64,000 bases of DNA from Diphasiastrum complanatum (Eukaryota > Streptophyta > Lycopodiopsida > Lycopodiales > Lycopodiaceae). Made by a program: the position numbers and the translations under genes. Of the stretch, positions 22,964 to 34,165 are shown in pieces. The notes beneath the pieces are model-generated. The model did no database searches and was not told the origin of the DNA. It saw nothing but the letters and a program-made list of their open reading frames with translations. Positions within the stretch are counted from its first letter, which is position 1. Each line of letters begins with the position of its first letter. Location: the NCBI GenBank assembly GCA_029204225.1, contig CM055099.1:60425919-60489918 (forward strand), in the 5' to 3' direction.

Positions 22964-23666
22964 TCATGCCTTTGGGTGAAAAATAGCCCCTAATTCATCT
23001 CTTAACATCACTTAGAAGCCTTTTAGAGTGATTCCAACATATATTGGTCAACTTCAAGGTTTGACCACAAAAACTTTCAGGGCCTCTCATTGCTTAGTTT
23101 GCCCTAGAAAGCCAATTTTGGCAAAATGCTTCAATGTGGTTTACTGGCTATCTTGTCTTTGAAATGGTCTAATTTGCCCTCTGATCCACTTTCTCCCCGT
23201 GAATTGACACTCACTCTGTCTAGGAGAAGTTATACTTTAAGGTTACAATCCTTCTTTTACCTTAATTTGGAGGATTTTGGCTTTTGAATAACCTCAAATG
23301 GATAAAAGAATTAAAAATTACAGCCTTGACAACTTTTAACATTGTTTTTTCACTATGAAAAAAATGTCCCTTTCAAAATGAATCTCACAATTTGGGTTTC
23401 TTTTAGGTTAAAGATTTTTAATGAAGTTGAAGGCCATTTTGCACTTTGGGCCCTTTCAATTGATTCAACCTTGAACCTCTTCAATCTAATGTTTGACCTC
23501 ACCCGATGGCCCAGATTTCTACAATCATGGCCATTGAATCTTCAAGACTCAATCCGATGGTTTGGACTCCTTCAATGAGTTGAACCTAGCGTCCAGTAAA
23601 ACTTCTCACCTCTTGCTTGAATCATTATGTTTTGTCATCTTTTGTAGCTATTACTTTCTATGAGTC
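22964..23666. other. Unassigned AT-rich stretch
   Basis: No gene recognised. It lies between a copia gag scrap and a copia LTR. Confidence 0.5.
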
Positions 23667-24677
23667 TGTTGGATCATTCTCCTACTAATCAACTAATCGA
23701 CATTTTAATCTTCGTCCAACTTTTATCTAGACCTGCAGATTTCTTTGTGTTTTTACACAGTCTGCATAACTACTTCGAAACGGTCACAATGTCATCTTTT
23801 GGGATTTCTCTCACTTCAGCTTTCTTGCAAAATGCCAGATGCCTCAAATGTTAAGGAAATGACGTTGGCAAAGACCTTCGCATTTTTCGCATGACAATTT
23901 ACGTTCATTTCTGCAAAGTGACAATTTACGTTCAAATCGGTAGACAGACTGTTTATGACCAAAGCCACCAACTTGCATTAATTCATTAGCAAGTAGTTTC
24001 TAAGAAGTCCTAACTAGATGAATGTCTGCACATCACAGCCAACTGGATGACGCATTTGGTGATCTGATTGCTTAATATAAATAGTTGTTCATACTCGTAC
24101 ATCAAGATTTTGAAGCATGAAGATCAATCATTAAGTATTGAATAGTTGGCGTTCTCTCTCACAAGCCTATGAGCTTGAACTCTCTTGAGCATTCTATCTT
24201 AGTTCCTCAGAGTTGATTTGAGATTGCTATTGCACTTACTGCTTATCAGTAGTTGCGCCTAATTCAAACTTATATTTAGCCGTTCAGAGATAGCTTAGAG
24301 TACGCGGCTTTGATCCGCAACTTGTTATACTCATTTACATCTGTTTCGTTTTTCATACCGAATCAATACTATCTTCTTATTGTGTTCAGGTTCATCTCAG
24401 AATGCATGCATTTCTGTAGTTCTTCGTGACTGATTATTTGTCTGATAATTCAATGCTTCATTGTTTGGCTACGTAATCACTATAGTACTAATGATCTCAA
24501 AGTTAGTTACTATAAGATCGAACCTGATTTCTATCACTATTGTTTTGTTCGAAATTGATAGGCATAGTCATGCATAGAGAAATAGGAAGATAGCGCTGTG
24601 CACGATAAGTTTTCTTCTCGTTTAAATTTTTTTTATTCGATTCTATTCGACCTATCTTTTCACACCTCTTTCCAACA
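23667..24677 (+). repeat. Copia LTR, plus orientation
   Basis: Starts TGTTGGATCATT, ends CCAACA and is followed at once by TGGTATCAGAGC. It is homologous over most of its length to the reverse complement of 24861-26042 (shared TACTAATC.ACTAATCG start, TATAAAT box near 24080, GTTTGGCTACGTAATCAC and GATAGGCATAGTCATGC). The two copies have diverged clearly. Confidence 0.85.
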
Positions 24678-24860
24678 TGGTATCAGAGCATTGATTCTTC
24701 AAGGCTAATACTATCATATTAGAGCGCAATCAAATTATTCTTCAGTTCGAATCAATTTGTTTTGATATCAGAGGATTGATTTCCACAGCACAATATCTCT
24801 CTTAACGTCAACAGACTAAAGTTCCAGATGGATACTCAAAGTATCGACGCTCTGATACCA
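24678..24860. other. Two opposed primer sites with short leaders
   Basis: TGGTATCAGAGC at 24678-24689 belongs to the plus-strand LTR on the left. Its complement GCTCTGATACCA at 24849-24860 belongs to the minus-strand LTR on the right. The 159 bases between are leader-like and hold no gene. Confidence 0.85.
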
Positions 24861-26042
24861 TGTCAAAAATAGGGTAGATAATGTAATGCAGAAACTTTCT
24901 ACTTATAATGCATGACTATGCCTATCAAAAATTAAACAAAGCAGTAGTGATGAAAAATCATGTTCAATCTTTAGCAATCAACTTTGAGATTGCTAGATAC
25001 TAAGTGATTACGTAGCCAAACATAAAGTATTGAATTCTCAGAAAATTTCTAGTTAAAAAAAGCAATACAAAGATGCATGCATTCTTACATATACTAAACG
25101 CAATAAGAAGATAGTATTGATTCAGAAAAACAAAAACAAATGCTAATGAGCGCAAAACAATAGCAGATAGAAACCGCGCACTCTAAGTTGTGTCTGAGTA
25201 ACTGAAAATAAGTCTGATAATAAGCAGCTCTGCTGGTAAGCAGTAGCGCAATAGCAACTCTAAAATAAATCTCTAAAGGCTGAGCTAGAATGCTCAAGAG
25301 AGTTCAAGCTTGAAAGCTTGATAGAGAGCTAACAACAATACTTTTTTATTGTGAATGATCTACTTGATAAGAGCGCATGAAGCGTCAACTCCTTCACAAT
25401 TCACAATGTTGATTCATTGCTTTTGAGCTTGAAAAGAGATGCATGAACAACTGATTTATACTAAGTAATTAGGTCGTCAAATGCAATTGCCAGTTGGCTG
25501 GTGTTCGCTAGCATTCATCCAGTTCCTTCTCATAAATTGATTGTTGATAAGCGGTGAAAATTGGCCATAAACAGTCTGTCTACATAGATGAACTAAAACT
25601 GACACTCTGTAGAAATGAACTAAAACTACCACAGACGACAGTGTCGCAAAAAGACGACAGTGTCGGTTTTTTGTGAAAAAAGACGATAGTGTCATAAAAT
25701 CTCATCTCCTTAATATTGGAGTAGCCCCACACTTTGCCAGAGTCATTTCCTTAATATTTGAGGCACTTTGAAAAATGCGACTCTGCATATTTACTCGCAA
25801 TTCCTGACAAGCAAAAAAGACGAAAAAGACGACACTATATTTTTACACGTAATTCCTGACAGGCGACACTGTCTGGATTGTAGAGAGAGAAAATGCGACA
25901 TTGTTATCAGACTCCATGTATTTCTGCATATTGTATAAAAGCACTTGTAAATCTACACACTGTGTAAAGACACGAAAAAATCCGCAGAACTAGATAAAAA
26001 ATGGATGAGGATTAAAACCGATTAGTCGATTAGTAAGCAACA
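24861..26042 (-). repeat. Copia LTR, minus orientation
   Basis: On the minus strand it starts TGTTGCTTACTAATCG after a purine-rich AAGGATGAG and ends TTTTTGACA directly before a primer site. It is bordered by RNase H on its upstream side and a primer site on its downstream side, so it serves both as a 3' LTR and in a 5' LTR position. Confidence 0.85.
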
Positions 26043-27870
26043 CTCATCCTTAATCTGAATCCTTGAATGCCTTGACCTTCAAACTTATTTCTACACAGAA
26101 TCTTTTGTGTGCTTCCAAACTTAATGCTTTGGTAGAAATATCTGATGTCATATCTAGCGTTCTACAGTACTGCAATCTGACCTTTTCGTTGAGGACTTTG
26201 CCTCTGACGAAATGATACTTCAGTTCAATGTGCTTACTCGAATGAAATCTAGGGTTGGCTGATAAAGCGATGGCACTTTGATTATCACAAAATAATATTG
26301 TCGGAGCATATTGATTCAGACCGATATCTGAGAGTAATTTTCTCAACCAAATTGCTTCCTTTATAGCTTGAGAGGCTGCAATATACTCTGATTCAGTGGA
26401 AGATAGAACTATCGAAGATTGCTTGCGACTATTCCAGGAAATTGGAGATTATTGATGAAGAATGTAAATTCAGAAGTATATTTATGAGTGTCTACATCTC
26501 CTGCCCAACTCGCATATGTGTAACCACTAAGGAAATTGAGTTTGTCGTTGCCGACTGCTCCATAACAAATGCAAAAGTCCATGGTAGCTCGTAGATATCT
26601 CATGACTCTGATAAGAGCCTTCCAATGTGTTATACTAGGATTAGTCATATACTGACTGAGAGAGCTGATTGCAAAAGCTATGTCTAGCCTGGTACAGATC
26701 ATGGCGTACATAAGAGATCCTATAATAGAATGGTAAGGATACTCACACATCTACTGCTTCTCATGAATTGTTTGGGTATGAAACAACATCAAGCCAAGGA
26801 GGTGACTTGAGAGCCTGATGATCAACATGGAGATAACAATGAACAAATATATGTTGCTTCCTCCCAATCTCTAGTGAATCTATGATTGTTGTAGTTCATT
26901 TGAGAGACTAGACAAAATGCTCATGAGCCTTCATGGCAATGAGATGGAGAAAGACCATACAAAGACTCTACAAATGAAAGTAAAAGTCTGATCAATAAAT
27001 GTTTGACCACGAGACTAAAATTTTTTGAATAATCAACATTCAAGAATCCTTTGGCAACAAGTCTTGCCATCCGTCGATCAACTAATCCATAAACTCTGCA
27101 CTTGATTCGATAGACCTCACAAGTACCTTGTTGCTTTTGTCTAATATTGAACAAGTATTAGACTCAAATTCAACTTTATGGCCCATGGTGATGAAGATGG
27201 TTCTTTGGACGGTGATGTTGGAGATGCCTCTCCAAGTCAAGTTCCAAGAAATGCTTGCTTGATAAAGAAAGGGAAATGAACCTTGATTCTTGTAGGCCTT
27301 GTGATCTGATTGATATCCAAGAAATATTATCGTGGTATTGATTTGGTCGAATTTCTTCCTTACATCTAATGGAATGTGAGTATATCATACACATCCGAAG
27401 ATTCATAGATGATCTATGGATGGTTTTGTACATGACTAGACCTCTTCAAGGGTTTTCTTGTTGATTGGCCTTGGTTGCAATGATTCTGAATGCAACAGAC
27501 TATTGTGATTGCATTTACCCATAACTTGTTTGGAAGATTAGCAACAATTAACATGGACCTCGCTGACTCAACAAGAGTCTAATTTTTTTATTCGGCTACT
27601 TTATTCTACTATTAAATATAGCTCAAAGAATATTGTTTTTGAATTCTAGATTCACTTAGAAAGTCATTTGTGGCATTTGAAATGAACTCTCTCCCTCCAT
27701 CGGTGCATAGGACTTTGATCTTCCTTCATGTCTTGGTTTCATATAGTCGTCTTAATTGTTGCAACCAGATACATGCTTATGATTTGTTCTTGATGAACAC
27801 GACAGTGGTTCTTTGAGAAAAAATGTAATAAATGTAATGAAATACATTGATGCTTCACATGATTGGGTTT
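26043..27870 (-). pseudogene. Copia polyprotein remnant (integrase to RNase H)
   Basis: Minus strand, in normal order. 27870-27450: integrase core scraps (CTDGG-like). 27433-27176: the post-integrase FGC-like segment and a linker. 27154-26921: the ARLVAKGF RT start. 26750-26409: YHSIIGSLMYAM, THWKALIRVMRYLR. 26346-26050: RNase H end with CDNQSAIALSANP, HIELKYHFVR, DISTKAL. There are many stops and frameshifts and the RT active-site part is lost. It belongs to the LTR at 24861-26042. Confidence 0.85.
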
Positions 27871-28640
27871 GCTCTAATACCATTGTTGGGAAAATGAAGA
27901 TAGAGGTGTGAAATGATAGGCGACAATTTGAAGTGCTGAATGACACTGTCGGACTGTCGTATTCGATTAGTGCTATAGAAGACTAGTGAAAGAAAATCAC
28001 CATATTAAGAATCATTTGTCACAACATAAACAATCGATTCATTGATGAGTCAGTAGGTGTCTTAGACAACCATAGTTATAGAGTTTTAAGGCTCAAGGAC
28101 ATCAATGATTATGCACTTCAACTCAACTGACAAGACACACAAGGAGAATAAGGAGTACTCGATTCAAAATCAACAACAGTAATCATTCACACATTATACG
28201 TCGATTTGAAAAACACAAAGTATACTAGAAATGCACAAATGTACATGAGATTGTTGTGAATAAATCTACTTAGCAATAAACAAGCATAGAAGGATAATTT
28301 AGAAGTAAACGATAGTGCTAGCAATTCAACAAATACATTAATGCGATACATCTGATCAGATAGATTTGTACATCTAAGATTTTTTTTTATGTGCATATTA
28401 CTCTGTATATATATACAACGCAGTTACTATATCACATGTCAACCTTCGTGTTGTTTATACAATGAAGCTTTGGGTTGGTTATACAATGAAACGGGTGTGA
28501 AGTCCCGTTCGATATTCTTGAGACATGAAGGTTCGAATTTAAACCGAAGAGTGTCGAGTCAAGTTGGCTGTCGAAGGATTGTTGAGTTGTCATCGACTGT
28601 TGTGTCGAGTTGAGAGAGTCGTGAGTGGTGGCTCTCTGAC
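27871..28640 (-). repeat. Probable copia LTR with a variant primer site
   Basis: GCTCTAATACCA (27871-27882) is the complement of TGGTATTAGAGC, a one-base variant of the usual site. On the minus strand it is preceded by a CACACCTCTATCTTCATTTTCCCAACA-like LTR end. A TATA-like TATATATAT lies at about 28409-28418. The far boundary is not visible and the body does not obviously match the LTR at 24861, so pairing with that element is unproven. Confidence 0.5.
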
Positions 28641-28799
28641 ATTCATTTGACTTTATGTAGTGTCAAATATGTCTCGAACTTGCGTGTATTTCTGCAGGTT
28701 CTTCATCTACAACAAGTTCTTGAGCAAATAACCATGTCCAAAAGACATCACAGAGTTTTTAACGATGGGGGTGCTAGATCCGATGTTGTCGAAACCTGC

Positions 28800-29880
28800 C
28801 CAACGCGACTTATCTACAAGGTGGCACCCTATACACTTGTAGCGGGGCAACTTTATAGGTGGTGGACACTTTGCCTCACAAAACACAGATAGGAAGATCT
28901 TACTAGCTGGGTATTGGTGGCCTTCGCTATTTAAGGACACTCATAACTTTGTAAAGGCTTGTGATGTGTGCCAAAGATCCAAAAGGCCACAATTTTCAGA
29001 TTATATGCCTTTAACCCCCATCTTATCTGAACAAGCATTTTTTAAATGGCGTATTGATTATGTAGGACCAACCAGTCCCGCCGCACAATTCACACAAGCA
29101 AGATATTATCGTGGCGACAAATTATTGCACGAGGTGGGCAGAGGCTGGGCGGTAAAGAACGCCGATGCCAAAACCACTGCTCGGTTCCTTTATGAGTAGA
29201 TCATTGTACGATTTGGTTGCCCACTCAAAATCGTCAGCGATAGAGGTACACACTTTTTGAACACAATAATTGAACACTTGTTGTCGACCTTCCTAGTTGT
29301 TCATCGCAAAAGTGCCCCATATTACCCAAGATGTAACGGGCAGGCTGAGTCCACGAATAAGGTCCTATGTGAAATCCTCACGAAGACGGTGGAAGCCAGT
29401 AGGTCGGATTGGGAGTTCAAGTTACATGCCGCTTTATGGGCGTATCGAACAACACCCAAAAAGGCCATTGGCACGACGCCATTCCAGCTCACGTATGGAC
29501 AAGAGGCCGTGATGCCTGTAGAATTCTATGTCTCATCTTTACGGGTAGCCTACGATTTGAAACTAGACGAAAGTCCGATCCTTGCCTATAGGCTATTCCA
29601 CCTCCATAAGCTTTGCGAAACAAGAGTCATTAGTGTGCACACACAAGAAGTGCACAAAAGACGTCAACAAGATTGGCATGACCGCCATATTAAGTTGAAG
29701 GAATTTAAAGAAGGAGATAGAGTCCTTCTCTATCAAACAAAAGTACATAAGGGCAAACTTAAGTTTACTAGCCAAGGTCCCTATATCATTGATCAGATCT
29801 TTGCTTCGGGCTACGCTAAACCTAAAAACCCTTGAAGGCATCCAGCTGGACACGGTAGTGAATAGGAGTAGATTACGGCG
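28800..29880 (+). pseudogene. Gypsy A integrase
   Basis: Frames in order: GGHFASQNTDRKILLAGYWWPSL and ACDVCQRSK (zinc domain), WRIDYVGP (first catalytic Asp), a CTRWAEA stretch that needs a frameshift, IVRFGCPLKIVSDRGTHF (second Asp), CNGQAESTNKVLCEIL (Glu), ALWAYRTTPKKAIGTTPFQLTYG, and a C-terminal RVLLYQTKVHKGKLKF...GPYII. One in-frame TAG sits at about 29198 between two otherwise open frames. It is broken, but all catalytic positions are readable. Confidence 0.88.
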
Positions 29881-30318
29881 ATATCATGAGCCTTGCTATT
29901 CCTTAGACATATACTGGTTGATTGTGTGTTATGTGTGTGTGCATGCATGTCTTTAATTTCTGTCATTTTGTGATAATGTTCATTTTTTTAATTCATTTTT
30001 TACACCCTTTTCCGTTGAATTGCCTGCATGTTTAACAATCAATACTTAGGATAGTTTAGGTCTAAATTCTCGCAAATCTACCTCACTTCTATCACTATTG
30101 TACGGGTTTCAGGTAACATCATGCATGACCAGTGACAATCATGTCTCAAAACAGTATCTTCCGGGTTGGAGCTAGCATTACTTATTCTTGCAATCGGTTG
30201 CAAGGAATTTCTCTTTCTCTCTAAAAAAAGAAAAAAGAGAGACCACTCGCATAAGCTATCAGGCAGCATATTATCTATATTGTGGAGTCCCAGAACTAAG
30301 CAAAGTGCTTGATCAGAC

Positions 30319-31335
30319 ATGAAACCTAGCAGGTACACTCAAAAAATTCACTTGGTCTCATTTCCTGATTTTTCTCAAAAGCTAGCGGCGGCTCGTCCTT
30401 TCTTGGAGCGGCTAAACTTCGACACACAACTTATCTCCGGTGTGCAACATGAAGGCCTAGTGCGTGCGGCTTATTCTACATTTGATTACGAGCTCCAGAC
30501 ATTCAGGATTCCTAGACGCAACGACGAGGATCCAATTCCTATCTCACCACACATCCTAAGCCACTTGGGGTTCCCAAATGAAGGAGAGCCTATGCACGGC
30601 AGAGGGCAATCTTTTGATAGGAATTACTTGACGCATCTATGTACGGAAGTCGGTGACACCTCCATTTATAACAATGATGGTTACGCTGTCAAACTCATCT
30701 CGGATCCAGGACTGAGGGCAACGACGGACCTTCTTGTATTACTCACTGAGGTACAATCGTCAAGAATTGACAAGATTCCGATCAGCACTTTATTCGCCCT
30801 ATCATTTGGCTTGGAGGAACTTGTTACCCGTCATTTCATGTGGGTAGAAAAGATAAGTATCAAACTATGTGCAGCGCTCAAAGCAAGAAAACCTCTCACA
30901 AAGTGCGGATATCTCCTGCATATGCTCGTAAGCAAACATTACTTGGGTGACTTCCCTAGCATTCTCGCTCGAGTGCAAGAGAAATATCCAAACGTGCCAC
31001 ATACCAACTCAACACGAGCTCAGCACCCCAAGAGGATAAAAGGGGGAGAGACAAAGGCAACAAACAAGCCAGCACGCAAACGACACCATATCACTAGCAG
31101 AAACACACCAGTGTCACTCACACGAGGCACAAAAGCAGAGTTAGAGTCACAGCGATTAAAAGAGCATGCCCATAGCCAACACACAAAAGAACATTCAGAG
31201 GGCCACACACTAGGTACAAACTCATCCAAAGCAAACAGCACTTGTGCAAATCCACCAGCCAAGGGCATGGAAATATCAACGAAATGGGAGACACAACACA
31301 ATCACCTTATCCAATGCCTAAAGGCACCTCAATAG
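30319..31335 (+). CDS. Gypsy A extra ORF 1, 338 codons, function unknown
   Basis: An uninterrupted frame about 440 bp downstream of the integrase end. The first 230 residues look like a folded helical protein (FSQKLAAARPFLERLNFD, ISPHILSHLGFPNEGE, ISTLFALSFGLEELVTRHF, GYLLHMLVSKHYLGDF). The last 110 are basic, rich in Lys, Thr, Ser and His and probably disordered or nucleic-acid binding. I see no signal peptide, membrane span, zinc knuckle or catalytic motif. It stays open in an otherwise broken element. A Gag-like or Athila-ORF-like role is possible; neither is shown. Confidence 0.6.
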   Translation: MKPSRYTQKIHLVSFPDFSQKLAAARPFLERLNFDTQLISGVQHEGLVRAAYSTFDYELQTFRIPRRNDEDPIPISPHILSHLGFPNEGEPMHGRGQSFDRNYLTHLCTEVGDTSIYNNDGYAVKLISDPGLRATTDLLVLLTEVQSSRIDKIPISTLFALSFGLEELVTRHFMWVEKISIKLCAALKARKPLTKCGYLLHMLVSKHYLGDFPSILARVQEKYPNVPHTNSTRAQHPKRIKGGETKATNKPARKRHHITSRNTPVSLTRGTKAELESQRLKEHAHSQHTKEHSEGHTLGTNSSKANSTCANPPAKGMEISTKWETQHNHLIQCLKAPQ

Positions 31336-32630
31336 TGAAAATCATGGAAGCCATTGAAGAAGAATTGACTGCAACATCAAATCCTTCGACGAGACATTTT
31401 GAGGCAAAGGAGCCAGAGGCTGAACCAGGTGTCCCACCTGTGTCGTTTGTGGTAAGTGACCCACCAACCACCATCTCATCAACTCCCATCACATCAACCA
31501 TCATTGTCACACTACCCATCACACTCACCCTCACCACTACACCCCATGTTGTCTCCACAAACACACTCCCACTCTCCACCGCACCAGTCACAACCACCTC
31601 TATGCAATCTCCGATGCATTTTCCAAATGTCTTTGATGCATCCTTCAACATTGAAGAATTCTCACTTTCACTATTAAACACGCCACCTACTACCACCACA
31701 CCATTTTCTACACCCACCACTATCGCTACCGCCACCACTTCCACAATACTTTCCACTTCTTCGATCACAAATGCCGACACATCTCCAATCCCTATCACCC
31801 TCACTCAAACATCACACCCTCTGTCTGCTCAATCCGTCCATCATGAACAGTACACCATTGTATCAAAACATACAACAAAATCTCCCACCATCCTACGCAC
31901 CTACCTCTCAACAGTATCCTCCTATTGGGGAGTGGCAGTACCTTCCGAAAAATGTGCGAAGGGCCATCAACGCTCAAAGTGATGTCATGCATTACCTCTA
32001 CTCTTCAATCAATGAGTATCAAACTTGGTGCAACTTCTCGCAAAGGGAAAACGTGCAGATGACAAACAAGGTACAAGAATGGCCGGTTTATTCCACGGAA
32101 TTAGAACAAGAGGTCACTCAATTAAAAAACAAAGAAAGAAAACTCATGGTTGACCTCAAAGAGCTGCACCAAAATAACAAGGACGTTCACGCACGCTTAC
32201 AACGTAGGGATGATCTCATCAAGACCCTAGAAACACAGTTAGAAGGTGAATGACGAAGCCACAGGAACTTATGAACCGCTATGATGGGCAATATTCAACG
32301 GATTGATTTCAACCAGTTCCAAGCACCACCAATCCCGGAAGGCACCGTAATACCTCTCTCTTACTATCAGAAGTTAACTCAGGTACTGATGGCAAATCAG
32401 ACGCAAGCACAACAATTGCAGCAGGCCACTCTAGCAAATCAAACTACGCTCAACACACGGGGGAGGAGCTAGAAGGACAGCTAAAAACGTTACGCCATCA
32501 GCTACCAACATTACACACAAAGCATGAAGAAACACACGCCAAGACCATAGACAACAAGATGCAGGAACTGATCATCCTGGACCTTCGCACTACATAGGAC
32601 AACAATGGGATAATCCAGGATATCACTTAG
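31336..32630 (+). pseudogene. Gypsy A extra region: Thr/Pro-rich linker and coiled coil
   Basis: Frame switches cover one apparent polypeptide. 31242-31982: MEAIEEELTATS followed by about 120 residues of Thr, Pro and Ser repeats. Then 31771-32253: PPIGEWQYLPKNVRRAIN and a heptad-rich segment (ELEQEVTQLKNKERKLMVDLK, ARLQRRDDLIKTLETQLE). Then 32281-32472, a Gln-rich piece (QTQAQQLQQATLANQ). The coiled coil has a counterpart in gypsy B at about 43255-43516 and 49740-49932. Confidence 0.6.
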
Positions 32631-32632
32631 CA

Positions 32633-33733
32633 ATGATGGAACCTCAAAGCACACAAGGGGTTACTACCACAAACCACGAACGAGGCATCTCAACTGAAGA
32701 GCGTAACCCCACTGCCACTCAACTTGACACCACCTATCAAGCCTCATCACCCTCACTCAATGACACACCTCTCTCCCCACCACATGAACAATCACCTCAC
32801 CAACTCGACACTCAACCTCATTCACCATCCACTAATCTCCTCCGCAAATACCCAACCCTCCCCCGTGAACTTTTCACAACCATACCAAACCCTCCACCAC
32901 CCACACTTACCACAACTACAGAGGTACGACACAGAATCACACCGAAGAATCCTAACCGACAGATGTTAATGTCAGAGGAGTTTAACAAAGCATATCCAAA
33001 CTGGGAGGACCGAGACGAGTACACTTTTTCCGATTTCACGATATGTAAATCTCACAAGCAGAAAGTGTTATCATTGGAGCCGCAACCTCAGTGGCGACGT
33101 GCTATGATGTTGGAAAATGCACATGCTTTTGAGCACTATATCGCGGCACCAACTTACATGCGTATCAATCCAACATACTATCCCGCAAGGCACAGAGAAG
33201 TATTCGCACCAGAAAGAGTTCCTAATAAAATATATTGGCCAATTCTACCTAAAGAAGTTTAGACCGATGATCCAGCGGCCGATTTTGTAGCCAATTGCAA
33301 CTATTTCTACCGGAGACATCATACAAATCCGGACCGCCATGTTAGGTACTTTGCAGATCATTGCGGCATGATATCATTCCTTTCTACCTTAAATTGTTTC
33401 TGGGATAGAGATCTGCCGCCAATAGTTTTGGATCTAAATAAGCCCCTAAGCATACCCGTGGATCGCATCAATGTGGCAAGGCTTTACTATCGGACAGCGA
33501 TCACCAACGAACTTTACATTGACATGGTTGAATCTTGGTACGTGTACGGATTTCTACATAACATGCTTAATTATTATCGGCTGCAACCATTTTTGGACAA
33601 AATTCGATTTGAGAGAATGGAACAGATTGGCAGAGAAGTTCATAAAATCCGGGTTGCCATCAATGCAGAGCTGCAGGAAGACCAGACAAGACAACAGTCA
33701 GCGGCAATTGGCGTGGGACCGCCAATCTTTTGA
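32633..33733 (+). pseudogene. Gypsy A extra ORF 3 with a conserved C-terminal block, one in-frame stop
   Basis: A single frame runs from 32633 to 33733, broken only by one TAG at 33260-33262. N-terminal residues 1-105 are Pro, Thr and His rich. From about residue 120 it becomes globular (WEDRDEYTFSDFTICK, WRRAMMLENAHAFEHYIAAP, MRINPTYYP, IYWPI). After the stop it continues with DFVANCNYFYRRHH, DRDLPPIVLDLNKPL and a helical end (YGFLHNMLNYYRLQPFLDKI). It ends one base before the polypurine tract. The middle block matches gypsy B at 51257-51440. Function unknown. Confidence 0.65.
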
Positions 33734-33745
33734 CGGAGGGGATAA
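33734..33745 (+). other. Polypurine tract of gypsy A
   Basis: Purine-rich GGAGGGGATAA immediately before the LTR start TGTAGGCTGA. Confidence 0.85.
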
Positions 33746-33938
33746 TGTAGGCTGATATTCTATGAATATTCAATCCATCTTGAAAAAGATACAGACTTAA
33801 GCCTAGAACTGGATCAGTCAAGTTTAGGCCTTTGTGCCATGTTGTGACGGCTTAAAGTTGTTTAGTTCTAAGCCTAAGTCTAGAAGATTGGAACTTAAAC
33901 TAGTCTGAATAAGTTCAACTTAAGTTAGTTCAGTTGTT
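33746..33938 (+). repeat. Truncated 3' LTR of gypsy A
   Basis: The first 193 bp match the LTR that starts at 63301 with few differences (TGTAGGCTGATATTCTATGA start; shared CTTAAACTAGT.TGAATAAG). Similarity stops abruptly after CAGTTGTT. Confidence 0.93.
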
Positions 33939-34165
33939 CAAACCTTTGGCGTAGCGATGGGAGATGGGTTGACGATCACTAGACATAATGCCAACGGTGA
34001 CCATCGAGTCGGCGTTAATCCTGACCTTGTACGTGGTACCTTGGTACAGGAAGTGGAAACAAGCCTTGTCCTCATCCCAGGTGACGTAAGCATGGAGGGC
34101 GAGGCCCATGTTAATCTCATAATGTCATCAAAGTAGAAAAAGAAGAAGAAGAACAAATGCCACAA
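33939..34165 (-). pseudogene. Coding-like fragment of unknown origin
   Basis: A minus-strand frame reads INMGLALHAYVTWDEDK, then ACFHFLYQGTTYKVRINADS, MVTVGIMSSDRQPISHRYAK without a stop over about 60 codons. Composition is balanced and more G+C rich than its surroundings. I do not recognise the family. It sits at the point where the gypsy A LTR is cut off and may be a captured or unrelated TE piece. Confidence 0.4.

Larger units (their letters stand above)
28800..33938 (+). mobile_element. 5'-truncated Ty3/gypsy element ('gypsy A') with extra region after integrase
   Basis: Contains integrase (about 28800-29880), then about 3.4 kb of further reading frames (30319-33733), a polypurine tract GGAGGGGATAA and the first 193 bp of a 3' LTR (33746-33938). 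Protease and RT are absent. The integrase type (CTRWAEA...SDRGTHF) differs from the chromoviruses and fits a Tat/Athila-like branch, in which extra ORFs between pol and the 3' LTR are known. The element is 5'-truncated and its LTR is cut short at 33938. Confidence 0.85.

Noticed and set aside
27884-28640. Matching 5' LTR for the copia whose 3' LTR is 24861-26042
   Set aside because: Its primer site is a variant and its body does not clearly match the other LTR; pairing was not asserted.
31307-31804. 165-codon minus-strand frame rich in Val and Gly
   Set aside because: It is the antisense of the Thr/Pro-rich low-complexity linker of gypsy A; openness comes from biased composition.
30319-33733. 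Envelope-like genes after gypsy integrase
   Set aside because: No signal peptide, membrane span or cleavage-type motif is visible; a coiled coil alone does not make an envelope.
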